64,000 nucleotides of DNA from Paraburkholderia tropica. GTDB taxonomy: Bacteria; Pseudomonadota; Gammaproteobacteria; Burkholderiales; Burkholderiaceae. This document shows positions 18,730 to 27,057 of the stretch, one piece after another. The translations under genes and the position numbers were made by a program. The stretch's first letter is position 1. Every line of letters begins with the position of its first letter. A model generated the notes under the pieces. The model searched no databases and was not told the DNA's origin. It worked only from the letters and a program-made list of their open reading frames with translations. The DNA lies in assembly GCF_900109265.1 (NCBI RefSeq), contig NZ_FNZM01000011.1, positions 124,001 through 188,000 of the forward strand. Reading direction: 5' to 3'.

Positions 18730-19230
18730 CTTCTCCTCCATACCCTGTCAAAGAGTCAACCTTAGTACTGCGAAAGACGTCCGCGCGCCTTCGGGGTGCT
18801 GCGGACAGAAACGGTCGCGTAAAGGGAGTGTGACCCGGAGGATCGGCGTACGGAAACGATGCGAGCAGGACAACCTGATCGAGTCGTCATGCAGATCCCC
18901 TGGTTGACTGGCATCTCCCGTTCTTATTTGAAGTGAAACTACTTTTAAAGAAGTTTGTTTTGCTACTTTGGTTACTAATTTAGCAAAAAAGGTGGGCGGT
19001 GGCGAACGAAATCGCGCGGGCGGCGCCGGGTGTCGTCAAATTGCCATATGGCCTTCCTGGATGGTGGTCACCCGAGTCTGAAAAGTATGCCTAAATCCTT
19101 ATCAGACAAGGGACACACGGATCGTCAGGGGGGCTCCTCAGGATTGCCACTATTGACGCGTGAAGGACGCAGGAGTAATGCGAAAAACGCGCTTTTGGCG
19201 GCGATTTTCGGGGGCGAGAGGCGGGTTGCG
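18730..19230. other. Upstream region of the porin gene
   Basis: About 500 bases with no supported gene. The stretch 18918-18996 is clearly AT-richer than its surroundings and should contain the porin promoter (minus strand). On the minus strand it holds GTAAC, 4 bases, GTAGC at 18962-18975 and AAAGTAGT at about 18947-18954, resembling OmpR-type half-sites. A 96-codon plus-strand open frame at 19030 lacks a ribosome site and protein-like composition and is not called. Confidence 0.45.
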
Positions 19231-19262
19231 AAGGAAAAAAGAAAAGGCGCAGAAAGCGCCTT
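19231..19262 (-). terminator. Intrinsic terminator of the amino-acid ABC importer operon
   Basis: Stem AAGGCGC (19244-19250) with GCGCCTT (19256-19262), loop AGAAA; on the minus strand the tail reads TTCTTTTTTCC. It is about 90 bases beyond the stop of the ATPase gene. Confidence 0.8.
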
Positions 19263-19297
19263 GAAATACTACTTTTACTACATCGCCGCTGGAACGG

Positions 19298-19313
19298 ATG
19301 TAGTCGACTACAT
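19298..19313. repeat. 16-bp perfect palindrome
   Basis: ATGTAGTCGACTACAT reads the same on both strands. A third copy of the half-site, ACTACATC, occurs 14 bases to the left (19277-19284), which would allow an alternative hairpin with GATGTAGT (19297-19304). It lies between the ATPase stop codon and the operon terminator. Could be an operator or part of the 3' UTR structure. Confidence 0.7.
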
Positions 19314-19348
19314 AGACTGACTATGCAGCGCGACTACAAAACCCGGCA

Positions 19349-20131
19349 TCACTTCAGACTGCCCGACAAAAACTGGCGCAGACGGTCGCTCTTCGGATTG
19401 GCGAACACCTCGGCGGGCACGCCTTCCTCTTCCACGCGGCCTTGATGCAGGAACATCACATGATTCGAAACGTTGCGCGCGAAACCCATTTCGTGCGTCA
19501 CGACGATCATCGTGCGGCCTTCCTCGGCGAGCTGCTGCATCACCTTGAGCACTTCGCCGACGAGTTCGGGGTCGAGCGCCGAAGTCGGTTCGTCGAACAG
19601 CATCACGTCGGGGTTCATGGTGAGCGCGCGGGCGATCGCCACGCGCTGCTGCTGGCCGCCCGAGAGATGCGACGGATACTGCTTCTCCACGCGCGGCGCG
19701 AGCCCGACCTTCTCCAGATAGACGCGCGCGCGGTCCTCGGCCTCCTTGCGCGAAAGACCGAGCACGTGCACCGGCGCCTCGATCACGTTCTCGAGCACCG
19801 TCATGTGCGACCACAGGTTGAAGTGCTGGAACACCATCGCGAGCTTGGTGCGCACGCGCTGCAACTGCTTGACGTCGGCGGCCACGAGCGCGCCGCTGCG
19901 GCGGTCGGCCTTCGTGACGACTTCTTCGCCGTCGACGAAGATGCGGCCCGCGTTCGGCTGCTCGAGGAAGTTAATGCAGCGCAGCATCGTGCTCTTGCCG
20001 GAGCCCGACGAGCCGATCACGCTGATCACGTCGCCGGCGTTCGCCTTGAGCGAGACGCCTTTGAGCACTTCGTTGTCGCCGTACTGCTTGTGGATCGAAT
20101 CGACGAAAAGTTTCTGCTTCTGGGAATTCAT
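19349..20131 (-). CDS. hisP: ATP-binding protein of a basic amino-acid ABC importer
   Basis: 260 residues. Walker A GSSGSGKST, Q-loop FQHFNLWSHMTVLENV, signature LSGGQQQR, Walker B VMLFDEPTSALD and H-loop THEMGFARNVS all intact. High similarity pattern to HisP/ArtP/AotP, the ATPases of histidine/arginine/ornithine importers. The ATG at 20131 is used; the codon before it is TTG. Last gene of a four-gene operon with a binding protein and two permeases. Confidence 0.92.
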   Translation of the reverse strand: MNSQKQKLFVDSIHKQYGDNEVLKGVSLKANAGDVISVIGSSGSGKSTMLRCINFLEQPNAGRIFVDGEEVVTKADRRSGALVAADVKQLQRVRTKLAMVFQHFNLWSHMTVLENVIEAPVHVLGLSRKEAEDRARVYLEKVGLAPRVEKQYPSHLSGGQQQRVAIARALTMNPDVMLFDEPTSALDPELVGEVLKVMQQLAEEGRTMIVVTHEMGFARNVSNHVMFLHQGRVEEEGVPAEVFANPKSDRLRQFLSGSLK

Positions 20132-20147
20132 CAAAGACCTCGTTGGC

Positions 20148-20870
20148 TCACTTGCCTTGCGGTCGCAGGTATGCGAGCCAGCGGCGCTCGGCTTGGCGGA
20201 ACAGCCACACGAGCGTGAATGAAATGATCAGGTACAGCACCGCGGCGATGCCGAACGCGCCGAACGACTGGTACGTCGCCGAGTTCACGTCGCGCGCGAT
20301 CTTCAGGATGTCCGGCACGGTGGCCGTGAACGCGACGGTGGTCGCGTGCAGCATCAGGATGACTTCGTTGCTGTAGTAGGGCAGCGCGCGGCGCAGCGCC
20401 GACGGCAGGATCACGCGGCGATACAGCGTGAACGGGCTCATGCCGTAGGCGCGCGCGGCCTCGATCTCGCCGTAGGGCGTCGCCTTGATGGCGCCCGCGA
20501 AGATCTCGGTCGTGTACGCGCAGGTGTTGAGCGTGAACGCGAGCAGCGTGCAGTTCATGCCGCTGCGGAAGAACGCGCTCGTCAGCTCGTGATTGCGGAT
20601 GATTTCGAGGCTGTAGAGGCCCGTGTAGCAGAGCAGCAACTGCACGTAGAGCGGCGTGCCGCGAAAGATGTACGTGTACAGCCACACGAGGCCCGAGAGC
20701 CACTTCTTCTTCGAGACGCGCGCGACGGCGAGCGGCACCGAGAGGCAGAAGCCGAGGCCGATCGAAATCACCAGCAGCCAGGCCGTGATCGCGACGCCCG
20801 TGAAGTGATACCCGTCGGTGTAGAGATAGTTGCGCCAGTATTGCTGGATCAGCTGGATCAGGTCTTGCAT
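20148..20870 (-). CDS. hisM: HisM-like permease of a basic amino-acid ABC importer
   Basis: 240-residue polar amino-acid permease with about five membrane helices. Contains the coupling-loop EAA motif EIEAARAYGMSPFTLYRRVILPSALRRALP that docks on the ATPase, and IFRGTPLYVQLLLCYTGLYSLE typical of HisM/ArtM. It pairs with the HisQ-like permease 51 bases upstream to form the transport channel. Confidence 0.92.
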   Translation of the reverse strand: MQDLIQLIQQYWRNYLYTDGYHFTGVAITAWLLVISIGLGFCLSVPLAVARVSKKKWLSGLVWLYTYIFRGTPLYVQLLLCYTGLYSLEIIRNHELTSAFFRSGMNCTLLAFTLNTCAYTTEIFAGAIKATPYGEIEAARAYGMSPFTLYRRVILPSALRRALPYYSNEVILMLHATTVAFTATVPDILKIARDVNSATYQSFGAFGIAAVLYLIISFTLVWLFRQAERRWLAYLRPQGK

Positions 20871-20921
20871 TGTCGTTGGCCTTGTCTTGTCTTCTGGCTA
20901 AGTTCCGCCTGAGCCTGGATC

Positions 20922-21611
20922 TCAGAGATCCGCTTTGCGCACGCCCGTGGAGTAGCGCTTGTCGAGATACATCAGCACGAAGTTCGAGACCGTCGTGATG
21001 CCGAGATAGATCGCGCCCGCGAGCAGCGTGAAGAAGAAAAAGCGCAGCGTGCCCTTGCCGGCGTCCTGGCTGGCCTTCACGACGTCGGCGAGACCGATGA
21101 TCGAGACGAGCGCCGTGGACTTCACGAGCACCTGCCAGTTGTTGCCGATGCCGGGCAGCGCGAAGCGCATCATCTGCGGGAACATGATGCGCGTGAACAC
21201 CTGCCAGTTCGTCATGCCGTAGGCGTGGCCCGCTTCGAGCTGGCCGCGCGGCACGGCGAGAAACGCGCCGCGGAAGGTTTCCGTGAAGTACGCGCCGTAG
21301 ATGAAGCCGAGCACCACCACGCCGGCGAGGAACGGGTCGATGTCGATCTGATCCCAGCCGAGCATGTCGGTGAGGTCGTTCAGCCAGATCTGGATGCTGT
21401 AGAACAGCAGCAGCATCAGCACGAGATCGGGCACGCCGCGGATCAGCGTGGTGTAGGCCGTGCCCGCGCCGTGCACGGCGCGGTTTTTCGAGAGCTTCGC
21501 CGCCGCGCCGATCAGCCCGAGCACGAAGGAGAGCACGAGCGAGAGCACCGCGAGCTTGACGGTCTGCCAGGTGCCGGCGAGGATCAGCGGGCCGTAGCCT
21601 TGAAGAAACAT
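20922..21611 (-). CDS. hisQ: HisQ-like permease of a basic amino-acid ABC importer
   Basis: 229 residues with about five membrane helices. EAA loop QLEAGHAYGMTNWQVFTRIMFPQMMRFALPG and TTLIRGVPDLVLMLLLFY identify the HisQ/ArtQ family. The ATG at 21611 starts MFLQGYGPLILAGTWQT, where homology begins. Lies 274 bases after the binding-protein gene, a longer gap than the others in the operon, possibly with mRNA structure that lets the binding protein be made in excess. Confidence 0.92.
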   Translation of the reverse strand: MFLQGYGPLILAGTWQTVKLAVLSLVLSFVLGLIGAAAKLSKNRAVHGAGTAYTTLIRGVPDLVLMLLLFYSIQIWLNDLTDMLGWDQIDIDPFLAGVVVLGFIYGAYFTETFRGAFLAVPRGQLEAGHAYGMTNWQVFTRIMFPQMMRFALPGIGNNWQVLVKSTALVSIIGLADVVKASQDAGKGTLRFFFFTLLAGAIYLGITTVSNFVLMYLDKRYSTGVRKADL

Positions 21612-21885
21612 AGGTGAGTCCTCGACGAAGCGTCCTCGATGCCGAGGGGCGCCTCGCGAAAGGCGCGGCAGCGACTGCCGCGGTTCAAATCCGGTCAAGC
21701 GCGGCTGGCGAGGCTTCGCCGCGTGGCCGTCGGTCTCCGTGTCCTGGAGGCGCGTGTCGAATGGTGTCGAATGGCGCTCTGGACGGCGTCTTCGCAGGAC
21801 GCGCTTCGCACTGTATACGAAGCGCCTGCGCGGTCCATCGGGGCGAGCCCCGGGCGCGCCGCGCGCGCCGGCCTGGTTGCCTTGC

Positions 21886-22662
21886 TTACTTGCCCTTGTA
21901 GATCGGGAAGTCGAAATACTGCTTCGCGATCTGGTCGAACGTACCGTCCTTGTGCAGCGAGGCGAGGGCCGCGTTGAACTTCGCCTTCAGGTCGGCGTCG
22001 TCCTTGCGCAGGCCGATGGCGGTGCCGTCGCCGATCGTCGCCAGATCCTCGACTTCCGGACCGGCCCAGCCGAAGCCCTTGCCGCGCGGCGTCTTCAGGA
22101 AACCGTAGTCGGCCTGCACTTCATCCTGCAGCGTGGCGTCGAGGCGGCCCGCGATCAGATCCTGATAGACCTGATCCTGGTTCTGGTACGACACCACGTT
22201 CACACCCTTGGGCGCCCAGTGGACCTTCGCGTACGCTTCCTGGGTCGAGCCCTGTTCCACGCCGACGTTCTTGCCCTTGAGCGATTCGGGCGTCGGCAGC
22301 AGCGGCGAACCGCTGCGCGCGATCATGCGCGCGGGCGCGTCGAACAGCTTGTCGGAGTAGTCGATCTGCTGGCGGCGCTGCGGCGTGATCGTCAGCGACG
22401 AGACGATCGCATCGAACTTGCGCGCCTTGAGCGCCGGAATGATGCCGTCGAGGTCGTTTTCCACCCACACGCACTTCACGTTCATGCGCGCGCACAGCGC
22501 CTTCGTGAGGTCGACGTCGAAACCGACGATCTGGCCGTTGGCGGCCTTGGACTCGAACGGCGGATAGCTCGCATCGACGCCGATACGCACGGTATGCCAA
22601 TCCCTGGCCGCGGCGCTGCCCGCCATCAGGGCGAGCGCGACGCACACTGCGAACTTCTTCAT
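21886..22662 (-). CDS. hisJ: Periplasmic basic amino-acid binding protein (HisJ/ArgT-like)
   Basis: 258 residues. Sec signal peptide (about 1-19, ending AAA-RDWHT), then a type-2 periplasmic fold with the family start VRIGVDASYPPFESK, GFDVDLTKALCARMNVKC and FDAIVSSLTITPQRR. The last block with its Arg contacts the substrate alpha-carboxylate in HisJ/LAO proteins. Binds histidine, arginine, ornithine or lysine; the exact one cannot be told. ATG at 22662 is preceded by GGAGAAAG. First gene of the importer operon. Confidence 0.93.
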   Translation of the reverse strand: MKKFAVCVALALMAGSAAARDWHTVRIGVDASYPPFESKAANGQIVGFDVDLTKALCARMNVKCVWVENDLDGIIPALKARKFDAIVSSLTITPQRRQQIDYSDKLFDAPARMIARSGSPLLPTPESLKGKNVGVEQGSTQEAYAKVHWAPKGVNVVSYQNQDQVYQDLIAGRLDATLQDEVQADYGFLKTPRGKGFGWAGPEVEDLATIGDGTAIGLRKDDADLKAKFNAALASLHKDGTFDQIAKQYFDFPIYKGK

Positions 22663-23168
22663 CTTTCTCCTGTCGGGGCGCAGCGAGTGGTTCATCACTG
22701 ACTCCGTCCCTTCCATAGCTGAGGCGGGCGCTTCGGGACCGCGGCGCCGGCGGCGCGCGTCGATACCGGCGCTCGCTCGCGACTTGCGCGAACCGGCTCG
22801 TGGCCGGAGCGCCGCCATTGTAGGCGATCAAAAATACGGGTCGGACGCGCAGGGCGTCCAGGCTGGCGCCCAAAGCCGGCGCCGGGTCGCGCGCGAGCTG
22901 GCGCTGGCCGAAAAGCGCGGTATTTTACCCGAAGCCAGGGCGCACGCGGGCGACTCGGCACCAGGCATGTGGTTCAGGCCTGACAGAATTGGTCGCGGGG
23001 CGCGTATCGAGCGGCGATCGGGCGCCCGATCGGTGTCCGGACGGCCGCGACGCGCCCGCGCCGGCCATTGATGTTGCTGGCGAAACGATGCGGTGCGCCG
23101 GTGCGGATTGTGCGCGAGGCCGTCCGCCCCTACCTTCGGACATCGACATGACTGAACGGAGAATCCCC
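22663..23168. other. Divergent intergenic region ABC importer / pirin
   Basis: 506 bases. A minus-strand TACAAT (22817-22822) inside an AT patch is a possible -10 for the importer operon, leaving a leader of about 150 nt. No gene, RNA or repeat is supported in the rest. Confidence 0.35.
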
Positions 23169-23867
23169 ATGCTTGCGATCCGACGCGCCGACGAACGCGG
23201 CCATGCCAACCACGGCTGGCTCGACACGTATCACAGCTTCTCGTTCGCGGACTATTTCGACGAAGCGCATCTGCACTACGGCGCACTGCGCGTGCTCAAC
23301 GACGACCGCATCGCGGGCGGACGCGGCTTCGGCGCGCACGGCCACCGCGACATGGAAATCGTCACCTATGTGCTTTCCGGCGCGCTCGCGCACCGCGACA
23401 GCATGGGCAACGGCTCGACCATCCGCCCCGGCGACGTGCAGCGCATGAGCGCCGGCACGGGCGTGATGCACAGCGAGTTCAACGCCTCGAAGGACGAGGA
23501 AGCGCATCTGCTGCAGATCTGGCTGCTGCCGACCGAACGCGGCGGCGCGCCGGGCTACGAGGAAAAGCGGTTCGACGACGCCGACAAGCGCGGCCGTCTG
23601 CGCCTGATCGCCTCGCCCGACGGGCGCGACGGCTCGGTGACGGTGCAGGCCGACGCCTCGATTCACGCAGCGCTGATCGACGGCGACGAGCGCGCCGAAT
23701 ATGCGGTGCCGACGGGGCGGCGGGTCTACGTGCAGGTGGCGCGCGGCGCGCTGGAGGTCAACGGCGAGCGCCTGAACACGGGCGACGCGGCGATGATCGA
23801 AGCTGAAACGGCCGTGGTGCTCGCGAAGGGCGAAGCGGCGGAAGTGCTGCTGTTCGACGTGGCGTGA
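23169..23867 (+). CDS. Pirin family protein (bicupin, YhhW-like)
   Basis: 232 residues. The N-terminal cupin has the pirin motif FGAHGHRDMEIVTYVLSG with two metal-binding His, and RMSAGTGVMHSEFN with the third His and the Glu. E. coli YhhW of this family is a quercetinase, and other pirins are redox-sensing co-regulators, so the biochemical role is open. The ATG at 23169 has GGAGA seven bases upstream; an in-frame ATG at 23148 lies before that site and would add seven residues. Confidence 0.92.
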   Translation: MLAIRRADERGHANHGWLDTYHSFSFADYFDEAHLHYGALRVLNDDRIAGGRGFGAHGHRDMEIVTYVLSGALAHRDSMGNGSTIRPGDVQRMSAGTGVMHSEFNASKDEEAHLLQIWLLPTERGGAPGYEEKRFDDADKRGRLRLIASPDGRDGSVTVQADASIHAALIDGDERAEYAVPTGRRVYVQVARGALEVNGERLNTGDAAMIEAETAVVLAKGEAAEVLLFDVA

Positions 23868-23933
23868 TGCCGCACGGGACGCGCAGGCTGCGCGTGTGAC
23901 GCCGCGCGCGGAAACGCTCCGCGCGCGGCCATG

Positions 23934-23977
23934 AAAAAAGCGCCGCGAGGGATGAGACTCGCGGCGCTTTCGCTTTT
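23934..23977. terminator. Bidirectional terminator between pirin and spy-like gene
   Basis: Stem AGCGCCGCGAG (23939-23949) with CTCGCGGCGCT (23958-23968), preceded by AAAAA and followed by TTTCGCTTTT. A second GC-only hairpin (GCCGCGCGCGG / CCGCGCGCGGC, 23901-23929) lies just before it. Placed between converging genes. Confidence 0.8.
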
Positions 23978-24086
23978 GTTTGCGTCTTTGCTGAACCGGG
24001 CGGTCAGGCCCGCGCCGGGCGGACATGCGGCGGCGCGACCCGCCGCGCGTCCGCTCAGGCGCGCGCCTCGATTGGCGCCCGGTTGC

Positions 24087-24653
24087 TTACTGCGCGCCCG
24101 GCGCCGATGCCGCGCCCTTGTCGTGGCGGTGCTGTTCCCAGCGCTGACGCATCTTCTCGTGGCGCTGTTCCATCTTCGCGAAGTGCTCCTTGAGCGCCGA
24201 GCTGACGGTGGTCTTCTGCTGGTCGTTCAGGCCGTTGTAGAACGCGAGCCAGGCTTGCGCGGTCTGCTCGCGCAGTTGCGCTTCCTGCTGCTCGATCTGC
24301 TGATGCGTGGCGTGCATCGCGTTCAGGTCGAGGATCGGCTGGTTCTTCTGCGCGTCGAACTGCTGCTTGAGCTGTTCATGGTTCTTGCGCATGGCCTGGC
24401 CGTTCTGCTTCATGGTGTCGACGGCGGTTTGCCATTGCTTTTCCTGAGCGGCGTTCAGGTTGAGCTTGTCGTGCAGCTTTTTGGCGCCCATCATGAAGTC
24501 GCCGTGCATGCCCGGGCCGCCGTGCGGGCCGTGCATCATGCCGGGACCGCCCGGGGGCGGCGGCGGCGTTTGTGCATTGGCGGCGGTTGCGCCGACCGTG
24601 AGAGCGAGAGAGGCAGCGGCGATCGCGAGAAGGCGCGAAGTAGTCTTGTACAT
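24087..24653 (-). CDS. Spy/CpxP-like periplasmic LTXXQ protein
   Basis: 188 residues. Signal peptide (about 1-27, ending ANA-QTPPPP), a Pro/Gly/Met/His-rich linker (PGGPGMMHGPHGGPGMHGD) and an all-helical domain with LTxxQ-type repeats LNAAQEKQW and LNDQQKTTV. The C-terminus is His/Arg-rich. E. coli Spy and CpxP share this fold and act as periplasmic chaperones under envelope stress, CpxP also as a sensor inhibitor. The His/Met-rich linker suggests metal binding. Divergent from an OmpR/EnvZ-type system, with phased GTAA sites between, so it is a likely target of that system. Confidence 0.85.
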   Translation of the reverse strand: MYKTTSRLLAIAAASLALTVGATAANAQTPPPPPGGPGMMHGPHGGPGMHGDFMMGAKKLHDKLNLNAAQEKQWQTAVDTMKQNGQAMRKNHEQLKQQFDAQKNQPILDLNAMHATHQQIEQQEAQLREQTAQAWLAFYNGLNDQQKTTVSSALKEHFAKMEQRHEKMRQRWEQHRHDKGAASAPGAQ

Positions 24654-24783
24654 GGTGATGCTCCTGACAAATCCTTGAAGGTTTGGTCCGGTTTGGCACG
24701 GCGTCCGAAGCAGGGTGGCCGCAACCGGTGTCCCTAGCGTATAGGCCGGTCGGGAGCGGCGTGTTACGGGCCACGGCGTTGTC

Positions 24784-24798
24784 ATTACGCGACATTAC
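24784..24798 (-). promoter_or_regulatory. Candidate response-regulator box facing the spy-like gene
   Basis: On the minus strand GTAAT, 5 bases, GTAAT: two direct half-sites with a 10-bp period, the spacing used by OmpR/PhoB/CpxR-type dimers. It is about 130 bases upstream of the spy-like start. Confidence 0.5.
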
Positions 24799-24812
24799 AT
24801 GTGCCTTTCGCG

Positions 24813-24827
24813 GTAACTTCTCGTAAC
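24813..24827 (+). promoter_or_regulatory. Candidate response-regulator box facing the OmpR-like gene
   Basis: On the plus strand GTAAC, TTCTC, GTAAC: two identical direct half-sites spaced one helical turn apart. It mirrors the GTAAT pair on the other strand 15 bases away. Close to the E. coli CpxR pattern GTAAA-N5-GTAAA. Confidence 0.5.
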
Positions 24828-24841
24828 CCAAAGCGCCTCCG

Positions 24842-24860
24842 TGTAAGCAAACGGCTTACA
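24842..24860. promoter_or_regulatory. Inverted repeat at the OmpR-like promoter
   Basis: Perfect 7-bp arms TGTAAGC and GCTTACA separated by AAACG, ending 22 bases before the response-regulator start codon. Position between promoter and start suggests an operator; it again contains GTAA/TTAC. Confidence 0.5.
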
Positions 24861-24882
24861 TGCGCGCGTTAAACTTCGTCCC

Positions 24883-25614
24883 ATGGCTACTCAAATTCTG
24901 GTCGTCGATGACGACGTCGAACTGCGCGACCTGCTGCGCGACTATCTGGCGCGGCAAGGCATGGAAGTGTCGGTGCTGCACGATGCGGGCTCGCTCGAGC
25001 GCCGCCTCGAGCGCGAGCGCCCCGACCTGATCGTGCTCGATCTCATGATGCCGGGCGTCGACGGGCTCACCGCGCTGCGCAAGCTGCGCGCGTCCGGCGA
25101 CGACATCCCCGTCATCATGCTGACCGCGCGCGCCGACGACGTGGACCGCATCGTCGGTCTCGAACTGGGCGCCGACGATTACCTCGGCAAACCCTTCAAC
25201 CCGCGCGAACTGCTGGCGCGCGTGCAGGCCGTGCTGCGCCGCCGCCGCACGCTGCCCTCGGCCGCCGCGCCCGAGCAGCGCGAGCCGTTCTCGTTCGGCC
25301 GCTTCACGCTCGACTTCCAGTCGCGCACGCTCCAGCAGGAAGGCAAGCCCATCATGCTGTCGGGCAGCGAGTTCGCGCTCCTGAAGATTTTCGTCAATCA
25401 CCCCATGCGTACGCTCACGCGCGAGCGCCTGCTCGAACTGCTGCACGGTCCGGAATACGACGGCACCGACCGCGGCATCGACGTGCAGGTGTGGCGTCTG
25501 CGACGCATCCTCGAAACCGATCCGTCCACGCCGCGCTTCATCCAGACGGTGCGTGGCCGCGGCTACGTTTTCGTGCCGGACGGCGAGCAGAGTGGTCATG
25601 CGCCGGCCGGTTGA
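24883..25614 (+). CDS. ompR: OmpR-family response regulator
   Basis: 243 residues. Receiver domain (about 1-120) with acidic pocket VVDDD, phospho-acceptor Asp in VLDLMMPG, Thr in MLTAR and Lys in GKPFNPRELLARV. C-terminal winged helix (about 140-235) ending RFIQTVRGRGYVFVPDG. The stretch VDRIVGLELGADDY and the VFVPDG end closely follow E. coli OmpR. It regulates transcription after phosphorylation by the next gene, whose start overlaps its stop by 17 bases. The inferred targets are the divergent spy-like gene, itself, and perhaps the porin at 17.6 kb. Confidence 0.92.
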   Translation: MATQILVVDDDVELRDLLRDYLARQGMEVSVLHDAGSLERRLERERPDLIVLDLMMPGVDGLTALRKLRASGDDIPVIMLTARADDVDRIVGLELGADDYLGKPFNPRELLARVQAVLRRRRTLPSAAAPEQREPFSFGRFTLDFQSRTLQQEGKPIMLSGSEFALLKIFVNHPMRTLTRERLLELLHGPEYDGTDRGIDVQVWRLRRILETDPSTPRFIQTVRGRGYVFVPDGEQSGHAPAG

Positions 25615-26911
25615 TTCGCTGTTCGGGCGGCTTGCGCTGCTCTTCATTGGCGTTCTGCTGCTGTCGCACGTCGCCTGGTTTGCGCTCATGCGTCTCGAGC
25701 GCGACCAGATGCAATCGCGCTACGCGGTCGAAGAGGCCATGTTCCTCGTCGACGCCGTGCGCCAGCACGTCCAGCGCGAGCCCGACCAGCCGCTGCCCTC
25801 GCGGGTGCAACTGGTGCCAGCCGACAGCCCGGACGTGCCGACCATGCGCAACGAAATGCCGGAGCCGCTTCACCGCTTCCTTGACGACATCCGCGAGCGC
25901 ATGCCGCCGGGCACGGAAGTGCGCCCCGGCATGCCGGGGCGTCCGCCCACGCTGTGGGTGAAGGGGCCGCAGGACGCCAAGTGGATCGTGGTGCCGGGTC
26001 AGCCGCTGCGCATGATGCGGCCGATCGACCGCGCGCCGTGGTTCATCATCATCTTCTCGGCGGCGCTGGTGGCCGCGCTGGTGGCGGCGTGGATGGTGCA
26101 AAAGCCGCTGCGCGCGCTGGCTCACGCGGTCGCGCGCTTCGGCCGCGGCCAGCCCGTGCCGCCGCTGCGCGAGCGCGGTCCGCGCGAGCTGCGCCAGCTC
26201 ACGCGCGGCTTCAATCAGATGGTGAAGGAAGTCGAGCGCACCGAGAAAGACCGCGCGGTCATGCTCGCGGGCGTGGCGCACGACCTCAAGACGCCGCTGG
26301 CGCGTTTGCGTCTGCGCGCCGAAATGATGGACGAGCAAAAGGTGCGTGACGGCGTGGTGCGCGACGTGGAGTCCATGGCGCACATCGTCGACCAGTTTCT
26401 GGTGTTCGCGCACGATGGCGCCGACCGCAGCGAGCCCGTCGAAGTCGACGAGCAGTGCGAGCGCATCGCGCGCAATTACCGCACGGTGGGCGGCGAGACG
26501 CTGGCGATCGAGCGGCGTTTCAAGGCCGGTCCGGACTTCCGTCTGCCGGCCGCCACGCTCGACCGCGTGGTCGCGAATCTGCTCGACAATGCGCACGCCT
26601 ATGGCGCGCCGCCCGTTGTGATCGAAACGTCGCGCGATGCCGAGGGCTACACGCTCACGGTGCGCGACCACGGGAAGGGCATCGCCGACCAGGACCTTAC
26701 GCAGGCGAGCCGTCCGTTCGTGCGGCTCGACCCGGCGCGCGGCGGCAACGGCCACAGCGGCCTGGGTCTCGCGATTGTCGAGCGGCTGGTGCGGCGCGCG
26801 GGTGGCGAGATCGCCATCGGCAACGGCGAAAGCGGCGGCCTCGCGGTGCGCATGAGCTTTCCGTTCGAAGTGGTCGAACGTACGGTGGCCGAGGCGGCTC
26901 AGATCTGGTGA
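25598..26911 (+). CDS. envZ: EnvZ-like sensor histidine kinase
   Basis: 437 residues. Membrane helix 1 (about 9-28), a ~120-residue periplasmic sensor rich in Pro/Met/Arg (PEPLHRFLDDIRERMPPG), helix 2 (about 147-168), HAMP (about 168-220), dimerisation helix with phospho-acceptor His in AGVAHDLKTPLARLRLRAEMM (like EnvZ), and an ATPase domain with N-box NLLDNAHAYG, DHGKGI and GLGLAIV. Overlaps ompR by 17 bases, so translation is coupled. Confidence 0.92.
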   Translation: MRRPVDSLFGRLALLFIGVLLLSHVAWFALMRLERDQMQSRYAVEEAMFLVDAVRQHVQREPDQPLPSRVQLVPADSPDVPTMRNEMPEPLHRFLDDIRERMPPGTEVRPGMPGRPPTLWVKGPQDAKWIVVPGQPLRMMRPIDRAPWFIIIFSAALVAALVAAWMVQKPLRALAHAVARFGRGQPVPPLRERGPRELRQLTRGFNQMVKEVERTEKDRAVMLAGVAHDLKTPLARLRLRAEMMDEQKVRDGVVRDVESMAHIVDQFLVFAHDGADRSEPVEVDEQCERIARNYRTVGGETLAIERRFKAGPDFRLPAATLDRVVANLLDNAHAYGAPPVVIETSRDAEGYTLTVRDHGKGIADQDLTQASRPFVRLDPARGGNGHSGLGLAIVERLVRRAGGEIAIGNGESGGLAVRMSFPFEVVERTVAEAAQIW

Positions 26912-27025
26912 GCGCCGGCGTGCTGTAGACGGTTTGGGGATTTGCGCGGCGGGCGTCCGGGCTGTGCCGGAGCCGACCGAAAGTCCAGCGGATGCGTGTT
27001 GGCGAATATGAATCAGTGTGACCCG

Positions 27026-27057
27026 GAGCGGCTGCGAACCAGCCGCTCTTTTTATTT
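27026..27057 (+). terminator. Intrinsic terminator of the ompR-envZ operon
   Basis: Stem GAGCGGCT (27026-27033) with AGCCGCTC (27041-27048), loop GCGAACC, tail TTTTTATTTT. Sits one base before the stop codon of the converging small gene. Confidence 0.85.

Noticed and set aside
19030..19320. 96-codon plus-strand frame upstream of the porin
   Set aside because: No ribosome site, odd composition, and it runs through the importer terminator and the palindrome.
22957..22975. CGGCACCAGGCATGTGG as a sigma-54 promoter of pirin
   Set aside because: -12 element has GT instead of the invariant GC.
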